Below the pieces are notes generated by a model that saw only the letters and a list, made by a program, of their open reading frames with translations, did not search any database and had not been told where the DNA came from. The translations under genes and the position numbers were made by a program. Below are positions 15,905 to 23,851 of a stretch of DNA of 26,641 nucleotides, in pieces (within the stretch, counting starts at the first letter, position 1; each line of letters begins with the position of its first letter). Location of the stretch: the NCBI GenBank assembly GCA_026702635.1, contig JAPPBZ010000071.1, forward strand, positions 1 through 26,641, written 5' to 3'. The DNA comes from Bacteroidota bacterium. Its GTDB lineage: Bacteria; Bacteroidota; Rhodothermia; Rhodothermales; Bin80.

Positions 15905-18900
15905 TGCACCGGTTGCTTCCAGAGCACTGGTCACAGCGGGCAGTACGGTTTCCACGAAGGAGGCCAGTGCGGATTCCAGTTCCCCCAGTTGCGCCTCCCC
16001 TGCGTCCAGTGATCGCTCGTGCAGTCCCGTCGGTCCGTAGGTATTTCGGAGCCCGCTTTGTCCGACAAACAATCTTGACATGACCGTAGGAGCATCCCGC
16101 TCACCCGGGCCCTCTTTCGACTCATAGCCACTGAGGTTGAAATTGATTTCAAGGAGTGCGGATCGGGCGGAATGCAACTCTACGGTTAAATCAGACGAGG
16201 GATTCGGGGCGCGCAGATGTGCTGCTTCCATTGCTTCAAGTAATTCGAGGTTCTCTGAGACAGATCCCGAGAGCAGACTGGCGCGCTGCATGAGTGAGGC
16301 GGCTCTTGTTCGATATGTGTTGATTTCATCGGGGGTTTTTCCCGCAAGGGCAGGTTCACGAAGCGGAACGATCTCAAGAGTAACTGGGCCGGACAGTACG
16401 GATTCCACGCCATCACTGACTCGTACCAGCGTCGCAGAATAGGTGCCGGGGGTAGCAAGGTACTGGCTTGAATTATTCCCTGTATTCCCTGGGGTGACAA
16501 CAGCAGAAGAAGGATATCTCAGGTTCCAGGTTACACGGTGCATCCCTTTGGAGGTACTACCTGAGACACGGCCAGCCACTTGGTCCGCTGCATCTCTGAT
16601 TACTACATAAACCTTGTCGGGAACCTCATTTTCCTCCGCTTCAAGTGCATCCCATCCAGGAAACGGAACATCTTCGCCAGCATCAATCTCCTTTTCTCTT
16701 TCCCGACGAATCTGCCGAAGCGTCTTTGATCCTTCACGGAGGTAATACGTGAACGTTGCACCATAGGGCGGATTGGGAGCGGCGTAGTAGTTGGTTCCCT
16801 GTGATCCTCCCGCGACGTCACGCTCAACATACAGTCTAGTTGTACGCGGTGAGAATAGATGAGCATCCTGAGAAAGAAGCTCTGTGCTGATTTCGCGAAG
16901 CGGAGTGTAGTCGTCAAGTACAAAGAATCCGCGTCCAAAGGATGCACCAACAAGATCATTTTCCCGCTGCTGGATCACGAGGTCGCGGAATGAAATATTC
17001 GCGTCGGAAGCAAGCTTAATCCATTGGTCTCCCCCGTCAATGGTAAAGTAAATTCCAAATTCCGTTGCAGTAAAGAGCAGGTTCGGGTTTACGTGATCCT
17101 GTACGATCCGCCAAATCAGGGTTCGGTCCGGCAAGTCCTCTGCAATGGATGTCCAGGAGCGGCCACGATCACTGCTCTTGATCAGATAGGGAGAGAGATC
17201 CCCAAACTTGTGGTCGTCAAGAGCTGCATAGACAACATCGGCATCGTGCAGGTCGGCATACACGTGATTGACAAACGCGGTGGATGGAATTCCATCAATG
17301 CTGCCAACCTCTACGCTTCGCCAATTCTGGCCGTCATCCTCGGTAATCTGAATCAGGCCGTCGTCGGTACCTACATACAGGAGCCCTGCTTCAAGGGGAG
17401 ACTCGGCCAGCGATGTGATTGTGTTATAGACCGACATGGCATTTAGATCCCAGGGATTATCATAGCTCTGGACATGCCCCATAATCGGAAGGGCAAGCCG
17501 CTCCTGATCGCGAGTTAAATCTCCAGAAATTGCCACCCAGCTGTCTCCTCGGTCCGTTGATTTCCAGACACGATAGGATCCAAAATAGATGGTGGTGGGC
17601 TCGTGTGGGCTTACTAGAATAGGGGCATCCCAGTTATATCTTTCGTGTTTTTCACCGAGACCAGCCTGCGGCTGAATTAAGGTCTGTTCTCCGGTGAGGA
17701 GATCTACACGGTGCAATCGTCCTTGCTGTGATTGCGCGTACATGATGTCGGGATTCCCGGGCTCAGTCGCAGATTGATGTCCGTCTCCTCCAAGGGTTTT
17801 GAACCAGTCAGCATTGCGGATGCCGTGCTGGTTATCGGTTTGGGAAGGGCCACCGTGAGAGCCATTGTCCTGTGTCCCGCCAAAGATGCGATAAAAGGGT
17901 TCCTGATCATCAACCGCCACCTTGTAGTATTGAGTAACCGGCAGATTCGCGATAAAATGCCAGGTCTCCGTGCCATCGAACGTTTCAAAAAGCCCTCCAT
18001 CTGTTCCCATGAGAATGTAGTCAGGGTCATCCATCCGGAATCCCATCGCATGGTTATCCACATGTTTATCTGTCGTGTTCTCCAGGAGCGAAATGGTACG
18101 ACCATGATCGTGGGAAACCTGAACGCGCACATCCATGAGGTATATCGTTCCCTCTTTGTGCGGAGAGGCATAGAGCTCCTGGTAATAGTGTGGGCCGGTT
18201 GCGCCAGCCACCGCATCAGACATCTTCTCCCAAGAGGTCCCCCGATCGGCAGACATGAAAATGCCACCCGTCGTCAAGTCGAGTTCGATGGCTGCATAGA
18301 CGATGTCGGGATTCTGCGGCGAAATCGCGAGTCCGATCTTGCCTAGGTTCGACTTTGGGATACCATTGGTCAGCGGGGTCCAGGTTTGCCCACCATCCGT
18401 GCTTCTGTGGAGTCCGCTGCCGGGCCCCCCTCCCATATAGGCGGCTACATTCCTGTGTCTTTGCCAGGTAGCGGCATAGAGAACCGCGGGATCCCGCGGA
18501 TCAATGACTAAATCCGTAACCCCAACCCATTCATCGTCCCCGAGTGTGCGTTCCCATGACTCACCACCATCAGTACTCATATAGAGTCCACGCTCACCAC
18601 CACTGTTCCAGAGTGGACCCTGTGCAGCCACCCAGATCACATCGCTATTATCGGGATGCACAATGATCCGGGAGATATGCCTCGATTCCTTCAGGCCCAT
18701 ATTATTCCAGGTATTCCCTCCGTCATCGCTACGGTAGATGCCATCGCCGTAGCCCACATGCCGTCCGCCGACATTTTCACCTGTTCCCACCCAAACAGTA
18801 TGTGGGTTTCTCGAATCAAGGGTTATCGCCCCAATTGAATAGGACCCCTGACCGTCAAAGAGCGACTCCCAAGTGGTTCCGGCATTGATCGTTTTCCATA

Positions 18901-19108
18901 CTCCTCCACTGCCTACGGCAACGTACCACACGTTATCATCTTCAGGATGCATCGCAATGTCAGCAATGCGGCCGGAAGTAAATGCAGGGCCAACATTACG
19001 AAGTTTCAGAGCGGAGAAATCGGTCTCGCTGACCAAGTTGTCTTGCGCTGAAACGGGGAATGTAATCAGAAGTGCAAGCGCAAAAAATGCGCGGAGGATG
19101 TAAGGCAT
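15887..19108 (-). CDS. Large secreted VPS10/sortilin-like Asp-box (BNR) beta-propeller protein
   Basis: A 1073-residue secreted protein. The signal peptide (hydrophobic about 7-20) probably ends at VSA/QD (21/22). The first 700 or so residues form beta-propellers with many Asp-box repeats (SxDxGxTW): INAGTTW about 74-80, SDDGGNTW 127-134, STDGGESW 178-185, STDGGQTW 236-243 and SADRGTSW 286-293, then STDRGDSW, SSDRGRSW and TIDGGDQW further on. This is the sortilin/VPS10 and 'glycosyl hydrolase, BNR repeat' family common in Rhodothermota, Gemmatimonadota and related marine bacteria. A beta-rich region and a helical C-terminal segment follow. Despite the family name, no glycosidase active site is identifiable to me; binding or peptidase-associated roles have also been proposed. 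The length is usual for the family. It is monocistronic. Confidence 0.85.
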   Translation of the reverse strand: MPYILRAFFALALLITFPVSAQDNLVSETDFSALKLRNVGPAFTSGRIADIAMHPEDDNVWYVAVGSGGVWKTINAGTTWESLFDGQGSYSIGAITLDSRNPHTVWVGTGENVGGRHVGYGDGIYRSDDGGNTWNNMGLKESRHISRIIVHPDNSDVIWVAAQGPLWNSGGERGLYMSTDGGESWERTLGDDEWVGVTDLVIDPRDPAVLYAATWQRHRNVAAYMGGGPGSGLHRSTDGGQTWTPLTNGIPKSNLGKIGLAISPQNPDIVYAAIELDLTTGGIFMSADRGTSWEKMSDAVAGATGPHYYQELYASPHKEGTIYLMDVRVQVSHDHGRTISLLENTTDKHVDNHAMGFRMDDPDYILMGTDGGLFETFDGTETWHFIANLPVTQYYKVAVDDQEPFYRIFGGTQDNGSHGGPSQTDNQHGIRNADWFKTLGGDGHQSATEPGNPDIMYAQSQQGRLHRVDLLTGEQTLIQPQAGLGEKHERYNWDAPILVSPHEPTTIYFGSYRVWKSTDRGDSWVAISGDLTRDQERLALPIMGHVQSYDNPWDLNAMSVYNTITSLAESPLEAGLLYVGTDDGLIQITEDDGQNWRSVEVGSIDGIPSTAFVNHVYADLHDADVVYAALDDHKFGDLSPYLIKSSDRGRSWTSIAEDLPDRTLIWRIVQDHVNPNLLFTATEFGIYFTIDGGDQWIKLASDANISFRDLVIQQRENDLVGASFGRGFFVLDDYTPLREISTELLSQDAHLFSPRTTRLYVERDVAGGSQGTNYYAAPNPPYGATFTYYLREGSKTLRQIRREREKEIDAGEDVPFPGWDALEAEENEVPDKVYVVIRDAADQVAGRVSGSTSKGMHRVTWNLRYPSSAVVTPGNTGNNSSQYLATPGTYSATLVRVSDGVESVLSGPVTLEIVPLREPALAGKTPDEINTYRTRAASLMQRASLLSGSVSENLELLEAMEAAHLRAPNPSSDLTVELHSARSALLEINFNLSGYESKEGPGERDAPTVMSRLFVGQSGLRNTYGPTGLHERSLDAGEAQLGELESALASFVETVLPAVTSALEATGAPPIRE
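18484..18499. repeat. 16-bp perfect palindrome in the VPS10-like gene
   Basis: CCGCGGGATCCCGCGG at 18484-18499 is a perfect palindrome and is GC-only except for a central AT. It sits inside the beta-propeller coding region (encoding D-P-R-D-P-A-V) and would form a very stable stem if extruded. The repeated DP-R-DP coding could by itself produce it. Confidence 0.45.
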
Positions 19109-19255
19109 GGTTCAATTATTTTTTTAGCGAAGTTGAATATAGTATTTTTCGGCGAAAATTCGGTTGGCCCAATGCCATTAGGCCTTCGAGCGAGATGCTA
19201 TAATCAAGATTACCAAGGCTCACGCTGGCGTAGAATAGAAGCCTTTTAGGAATGG

Positions 19256-20134
19256 ATGCGTTTGAGGGTCCGACCATTTTACACTCCACCAGTCAATTTG
19301 AGTAAATACATGTTTGAAGTTCCTGCCACCTCTGCATTTGTGTTGTCATTCGCAAATCAGGAAATTTATCGCGGTGCCGCAGCACGCACTCTATTGAGTA
19401 GCGTTGATTTATCGGCTGCTGATCCGATTAGGGCGCAGTTTGAGGATATCCATGATGAGATCACTATGGAAATTCTCAACAGAAAGTACGGTGTAGCACA
19501 GTGCTGCCGCAAGTACCTGGATGAGAACCCTACCGCGCAGATCATCCACTTAGGGGGTGGATTGGATCCATTGCCCATCGATCTCGCAGAAAGTTATCCA
19601 AAGGCGCATTTTTTCGATGTGGATATGGCAAATATGTCACTCAAGGAAGAGATCAACCAAAAAATCGGCGGCCCTGACGTGTCGTTTTTGACGGCTAATT
19701 TGGCGGATATTCCATCTCTAACCGAGATATTGAGCAATGCGGGCTGGGATTCGGATGCACCTACGTTACTCGTATCGGAAGGAATTTCGTATTACATTCC
19801 TAAGGAAGTTTACCGACACACGTTGACCTCACTTCAGACCTCCGGTGGCTGCCTCGTATTCGAGTATTCGGTACCGGACCACATTTTGGTCGGTGTCCCA
19901 AAGGCGGAAATCGTCTTCGATTTCTTCGAGCGTTTTACCGCTCTTTTGAATATGCCAATTCAGATGCAGCGCTATGATGATCCAGAGGTGAGGGATCTTG
20001 CAGCGGGCATGAATGGAGAGGTTGTGGATATTCTGACGCAGCACCAATTGGAGTTCAGCCGTACTGGCAGGAACGAAATGAGGGATGATCCCAGAATGGG
20101 AGCAATCCGGATAGCTTTGATCCAGCTCCATTGA
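19256..20134 (+). CDS. Class I SAM methyltransferase, leucine carboxyl methyltransferase (LCM/PPM1)-like
   Basis: A 292-residue cytoplasmic protein. IIHLGGGLDPLPIDLAESYP (about 96-115) corresponds to the SAM-binding 'LGAGLDTR' loop of the LCM family. FFDVDMANM (119-127) supplies the acidic residue for the ribose, and LLVSEGISYYIP (171-182) matches the 'VAEGVLMYL' block. In bacteria such proteins methylate small-molecule or polyketide carboxyls, but most are uncharacterised. ATG19256 has AGGA about 5 bases upstream, one of the better ribosome sites here; Met19 (19310) is an alternative. AAGGCT (19215-19220) and AGCCTT (19240-19245) can form a 6-bp hairpin just before the ribosome site. The gene stands alone on its strand, so its partner or substrate is not indicated. 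Confidence 0.7.
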   Translation: MRLRVRPFYTPPVNLSKYMFEVPATSAFVLSFANQEIYRGAAARTLLSSVDLSAADPIRAQFEDIHDEITMEILNRKYGVAQCCRKYLDENPTAQIIHLGGGLDPLPIDLAESYPKAHFFDVDMANMSLKEEINQKIGGPDVSFLTANLADIPSLTEILSNAGWDSDAPTLLVSEGISYYIPKEVYRHTLTSLQTSGGCLVFEYSVPDHILVGVPKAEIVFDFFERFTALLNMPIQMQRYDDPEVRDLAAGMNGEVVDILTQHQLEFSRTGRNEMRDDPRMGAIRIALIQLH

Positions 20135-20183
20135 TACGCCTCGTAATTTGGTTTGAAGCCACCTTGGCAGAACTGGGTCACAA

Positions 20184-20993
20184 TCAAATGCGTCTGTGAT
20201 TTAAGCAGGGAAGGCGGTCACGAATTTGATCCTGGTAGGCGAAGTTGAGTTCGCTGGTGATAGTGCATGCCCGGTCGGGCGCCTGTGCAAGAATCTGTCC
20301 CCACGGGTCAATGATCACGGAATGTCCAAAGCTTTCACGTTCTGCGTTATGGCGACCAAATTGGGCGGGTGCAACAACATAGGCGAGATTTTCAATTGCA
20401 CGGGCCCGCAACAGGGCCAGCCAGTGATAGGAACCGGTGCGCCACGTGAATGCGGAGGGTACGAAGAGAACTCGTGCACCACGGTCTGTCAGGATCCGAT
20501 AGAGTTCAGGGAAGCGCAGGTCATAGCAGATACTGAGCCCCATGGTCGCTCCCAGCGCTTCAAACGTGACAGGAGTTTTTCCTGCTTCGATATAACGAGA
20601 TTCTATGAATGTGTGCGCTTCATCCAATTGGATGTCAAAGAGATGAATCTTGTCGTAACGCGTAATAATCTGACCATCCGGCCCAAATACCAGGCAGGTA
20701 TTGGTGACACGCTCATTGGCCAGAAGCGGAACCGTACCTCCCACTATGTAGATGGAGTTTGAGTCGGCCAATTCCCGTAGTAATTGCACGGCAGGTCCGT
20801 TTTCAAGATTCTCAACCGCATCAATCTTTTTGCCCTCCCGGTCCAGGTACGAAAAATTTTCGGGAAGGGCCACAAGTTGTGCATTCTGTTCGGCGGCGTC
20901 TTCAATGAGATACTTTGCCTGTTTCAGATTGGCATGAATATCTTGACCGGAACACATCTGAATCGAGGCAACACGTAGGAATGAATCTGACAT
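20184..20993 (-). CDS. Carbon-nitrogen hydrolase, Nit1/Nit2-type amidase
   Basis: A 269-residue nitrilase-superfamily enzyme with the Glu45 (ALPENFSYL), Lys115 (RYDKIHLFD) and Cys156 (SICYDLRFPELY) triad. The wording DKIHLFD and CYDLRFPELYR is characteristic of the Nit1/Nit2 branch: deaminated-glutathione amidase or omega-amidase, which repair or recycle deaminated glutathione or alpha-ketoglutaramate. This differs from the carbamoyl-amidase-like enzyme at 3156. The frame is open for 90 further codons upstream (to 21263), but that part is low-complexity in Ser/Arg/Pro and lies antisense to the lipoprotein gene. ATG20993, giving MSDSFLRVASIQ, matches the family start. It is monocistronic and divergent from the lipoprotein gene with 70 bases between. 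Confidence 0.88.
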   Translation of the reverse strand: MSDSFLRVASIQMCSGQDIHANLKQAKYLIEDAAEQNAQLVALPENFSYLDREGKKIDAVENLENGPAVQLLRELADSNSIYIVGGTVPLLANERVTNTCLVFGPDGQIITRYDKIHLFDIQLDEAHTFIESRYIEAGKTPVTFEALGATMGLSICYDLRFPELYRILTDRGARVLFVPSAFTWRTGSYHWLALLRARAIENLAYVVAPAQFGRHNAERESFGHSVIIDPWGQILAQAPDRACTITSELNFAYQDQIRDRLPCLNHRRI

Positions 20994-21063
20994 TACGAGA
21001 AATGGTGGATGATCGATGGAATTTCCTATATTTTCAACTCCAACCATATAACCCCCCAAATTG

Positions 21064-21930
21064 ATGCGGATATTCAGTACGGTTCTCTTCGCCTTGACGC
21101 TAATCCTTGGCTGTAGCAATCCAGAAACGGATTCGTCTATGACGGATGGGCTGGAAGACAATCCATTGACGGAAGAAACAGAGGCGCGTCTTATGGCGAC
21201 GGAAGGGGGACAGATGCTGCTGCGTGCGATAGAGGCGCATGGGGGATTAGATGCCTGGCACAACGCCGAGACAAGCAGCTATGTCTGGGGATTTGGAGGT
21301 GGACTTGAATCGAAAATGGTTGCTCACAACCGGACCCGCCAGGTGTATCACGATGTCCTGTCTATGGGAGGCGAGCCAGCACCAGATGGAGCCCAAATGG
21401 TGTGGGATGGCACCGATGCATGGGTTTACCCAGATTCACTGGAGACGAATCCCCGTTTCATGGCCACCACCGGCTATTATTTTCAGTCCATCCCCTTTAT
21501 CCTTGCCGACCCTGGGATTCGTTATGAAGTACTGGCTCCGGCGCTCTTGGACAGTGTAGAGCATCATCTCGTGCGTGCAACATTCGATGATGCAGTAGGG
21601 GACGCTCCAGGAGATCATTACACGCTCTACATTCATCCCGAGACGTATGTGGTCAATGCTCTTCGGTATCGATCCACGTTTGGACGGGGTCGGCCGGCAA
21701 TTGATGAGAATATGTCGGAAACCCTCTTGTATTATAAAGGCTACGTGACCGTTGACGGGTTGACGGTTCCATCCCAGTTTGAAGGATACGGGTTTTCAGG
21801 GGGAGTCAAGGGGGACAAATACTATGAAGCAGCCTCCAGTGAACACTCATATACTCAGCCGTTCGACGAAAGCCGACTCGTCATGCCCAGTAGTGGCGCA
21901 CGGATCGCCTCGATGCCGAACGTTGAGTAG
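21064..21930 (+). CDS. Putative lipoprotein, DUF6503-like
   Basis: A 288-residue exported protein with a short signal ending in the lipobox LILGC (Cys17 lipidated). The mature part has IEAHGGLDAWHNAET (about 57-71), MVWDGTDAWVYPDS, YIHPETYVVNALRY and DGLTVPSQFEGY. This wording resembles Bacteroidota envelope lipoproteins annotated as DUF6503 or LolA-like 'outer-membrane lipoprotein-sorting' folds. I recognise the general type but not a specific function. The frame is open from a TTG at 21061, immediately before the ATG at 21064, which I take as the start. It diverges from the Nit-type gene, and its 3' end faces the GH32 gene with 147 bases between. Confidence 0.7.
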   Translation: MRIFSTVLFALTLILGCSNPETDSSMTDGLEDNPLTEETEARLMATEGGQMLLRAIEAHGGLDAWHNAETSSYVWGFGGGLESKMVAHNRTRQVYHDVLSMGGEPAPDGAQMVWDGTDAWVYPDSLETNPRFMATTGYYFQSIPFILADPGIRYEVLAPALLDSVEHHLVRATFDDAVGDAPGDHYTLYIHPETYVVNALRYRSTFGRGRPAIDENMSETLLYYKGYVTVDGLTVPSQFEGYGFSGGVKGDKYYEAASSEHSYTQPFDESRLVMPSSGARIASMPNVE

Positions 21931-22077
21931 TGATGATTTTATCGCCAATGAGGTAGAGGCCACAGGCTCAAGCGGGAGATTGACGGCTCACGTCTCCATT
22001 CTGGAGCGGAATCTGACTGTTCTCTAATTCCTATATCTATTGAATCAGCTGGTAAACACGTTCTTGGGGCATCAAGG

Positions 22078-23610
22078 CTACTCCCAGATTGAGTCCAGTT
22101 TCCAGACATCAAGTGATATCAAACGCGCCGGGCCTCCTTTTGCGTAGAGCTCCAGACGGTTGCTCTCCATTGCGGGGAAAATCTGATTGGTAAAAACAAT
22201 GGTCCCATTCTCTGCAAATACTTCAATGGAAGACCAGTCTACAAAAATATGCAGTTGAACCCGGGTTTTAAATCCAAGGACAGGGCCATGATAGTGTCCC
22301 GCAAAGGTCGGGTGAAAATCTATATTCCCCGACTCGCGGCGATTCACAGAAATCGTTCCGCGCAGGAAGTTAAGGCTGACTATGGTTGCCTCATCATCTG
22401 AAGCGTGAACACGAAGGCCAACCTCGTCACTATCTCCGATCTCGAATTCAACTAGGAGTTCCATCGACTTCCCGGCAAACGCTTCCCCAAGATCCATTAT
22501 GCCGTTGAGAACCTGATCTTCAAGTCGCAAATGATCCTGACGTAAGGTTTGTAGCTCTTGCACAGGACGCTGGACTAGGCGTAGTTCATCGTCGATGCGC
22601 CGCAAGGTTAATGTACGTGGAATGCTTTGCGCACTTCGCCATGGGTAGGTCGGAATGTCGTTTGCGTACAACCAGTTGTTCATCCATCCTAGCCAGATCC
22701 TCCGTCCGTCGTCTGCCGGTACATCTGACCAGGACACAGCAGCATAGAAATCTTTGCCGTAGTCCACCCAGCGTATGTCCGAATGCTCCGGTGTGAAGGT
22801 CGTCCCATCAAAGTCTCCCACGAAGTATTGGCCACCGGATCCTCCCGCAATCGCCTCACTTCCCTGATCCACCTCAAGTACCCAGCGCGACACGCCCGAC
22901 TCATTCTCTATATCCAGCTCAAACAGATCGGGACATTCCCAGATCCCGTCTGCGTTGCCGGTAGGTCCGAAGGAACTTAAAAAATCCCATTCCTTTAGGT
23001 CCTTGGATTCATAGAAATGTAGTTTTCGCTCAAGGGATAACGCGATAACCATGACCCATTTTTCCTCGGGGGCATACCAGAACACCTTTGGATCCCTGAA
23101 ATCTGCCATTCCAATATCAAGCACGGGGTTGTTCTCGTAGGGTATCCATGTACGCCCGCGGTCATTGCTATAAGCGAGATATTGCGCCTGCTTTCTTTGA
23201 GTAGGATAATGTGCGGTATAGATGGCGACCAAGGGAGGTTTTTCGGAGGTCGAGAAGCCGGATGTATTCTGCCAGTCTACCACGGCACTTCCAGAAAATA
23301 CCATCGTGCTATCCGTCTCCGGGAGTGCAAGTGGCAGGTGCGTCCAGTGAACCAAATCTGTGCTGATTGCATGTCCCCAACTCATGTGTCCCCATTGAAT
23401 TCCTTCGGGGTTGTGCTGGTAAAAAAGGTGGTACTCTCCATCATAATACACCATCCCGTTTGGATCATTCATCCAGTTGACAGCGGGTGAGAAATGAAAT
23501 TGCGGTCGGAATTGCTCTTGGTACGTCACCTCCTGGGTCATGCCCTGGTAATGACCAAAGCAGACGAGGAGGACGGACGGGATCAGGAAATTGCGGAATC
23601 GAAGTGCCAT
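22078..23610 (-). CDS. Secreted glycoside hydrolase family 32 (fructan beta-fructosidase / levanase / invertase)
   Basis: A 510-residue enzyme from ATG23610. The three GH32 acidic motifs are present. WMNDPNG is at 46-52 (nucleophile Asp49), FRDP at 171-174 (transition-state Asp173) and ECPD at 225-228 (acid/base Glu225). QWGHMSWGHA and FSGSA also fit. After the five-bladed propeller (about 35-350), a C-terminal beta-sandwich contains FVDWSSIEVFAENG, typical of GH32. It should hydrolyse terminal fructose from sucrose, inulin or levan in the periplasm or outside; endo versus exo action is not readable. The frame is open 16 codons further to ATG23658, but ATG23610 puts the hydrophobic signal (about 8-23) at the N-terminus. 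It is divergent from the Gfo/Idh/MocA gene. Confidence 0.92.
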   Translation of the reverse strand: MALRFRNFLIPSVLLVCFGHYQGMTQEVTYQEQFRPQFHFSPAVNWMNDPNGMVYYDGEYHLFYQHNPEGIQWGHMSWGHAISTDLVHWTHLPLALPETDSTMVFSGSAVVDWQNTSGFSTSEKPPLVAIYTAHYPTQRKQAQYLAYSNDRGRTWIPYENNPVLDIGMADFRDPKVFWYAPEEKWVMVIALSLERKLHFYESKDLKEWDFLSSFGPTGNADGIWECPDLFELDIENESGVSRWVLEVDQGSEAIAGGSGGQYFVGDFDGTTFTPEHSDIRWVDYGKDFYAAVSWSDVPADDGRRIWLGWMNNWLYANDIPTYPWRSAQSIPRTLTLRRIDDELRLVQRPVQELQTLRQDHLRLEDQVLNGIMDLGEAFAGKSMELLVEFEIGDSDEVGLRVHASDDEATIVSLNFLRGTISVNRRESGNIDFHPTFAGHYHGPVLGFKTRVQLHIFVDWSSIEVFAENGTIVFTNQIFPAMESNRLELYAKGGPARLISLDVWKLDSIWE

Positions 23611-23851
23611 GCTGCAGGTCTCTAGTCGTGGTTCACGAGAACCTGAAATATAGGGCATTCATTGCACCAGACAGGTATCCTGCCCGATAGAAATGAACAG
23701 GATTTGCCTGAATGGATGATTGCAGCAGCGTGCTCTGTATCTGGTTTGAATTCTAGTTACAGTAATGATCGGGTTACAAGGTGATTGATCGTGCAAAAGC
23801 CAATCAATTGTGCTAACTTATAGGACAGCTATTCAACAACTCTAGACGATC
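23611..23851. promoter_or_regulatory. Divergent intergenic region between GH32 and Gfo/Idh/MocA genes
   Basis: These 241 bases separate two divergent sugar-related genes, so the promoters and any shared operator should lie here. TTGAT (23785-23789) and ATCAA (23803-23807) form a spaced inverted repeat, flanked by overlapping TGATTG/CAATCA copies. It could be an operator but is AT-rich and short. No clear -35/-10 pair is visible. Confidence 0.3.

Noticed and set aside
17704..18346. Long frames on both strands (about 187 and 204 codons) inside the VPS10-like gene
   Set aside because: Both overlap continuous Asp-box coding in the real frame and show no domain-like features.
20178..20199. TCACA/TGTGA inverted repeat at the LCM/Nit convergent end
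   Set aside because: 5-bp arms with a 12-base spacer inside coding sequence; resembles a CRP half-site only superficially.
20226..20762. 178-codon plus-strand frame
   Set aside because: Antisense shadow of the Nit-type amidase; no family features.
20994..21263. 90-codon N-terminal extension of the Nit-type amidase
   Set aside because: Its sequence is low-complexity, lies antisense to the lipoprotein gene and precedes a family-typical start at 20993.
21975..21997. GGAGA/TCTCC pair after the small lipoprotein gene as a terminator
   Set aside because: 5-bp stem with a 13-base loop and no T-run; likely chance.
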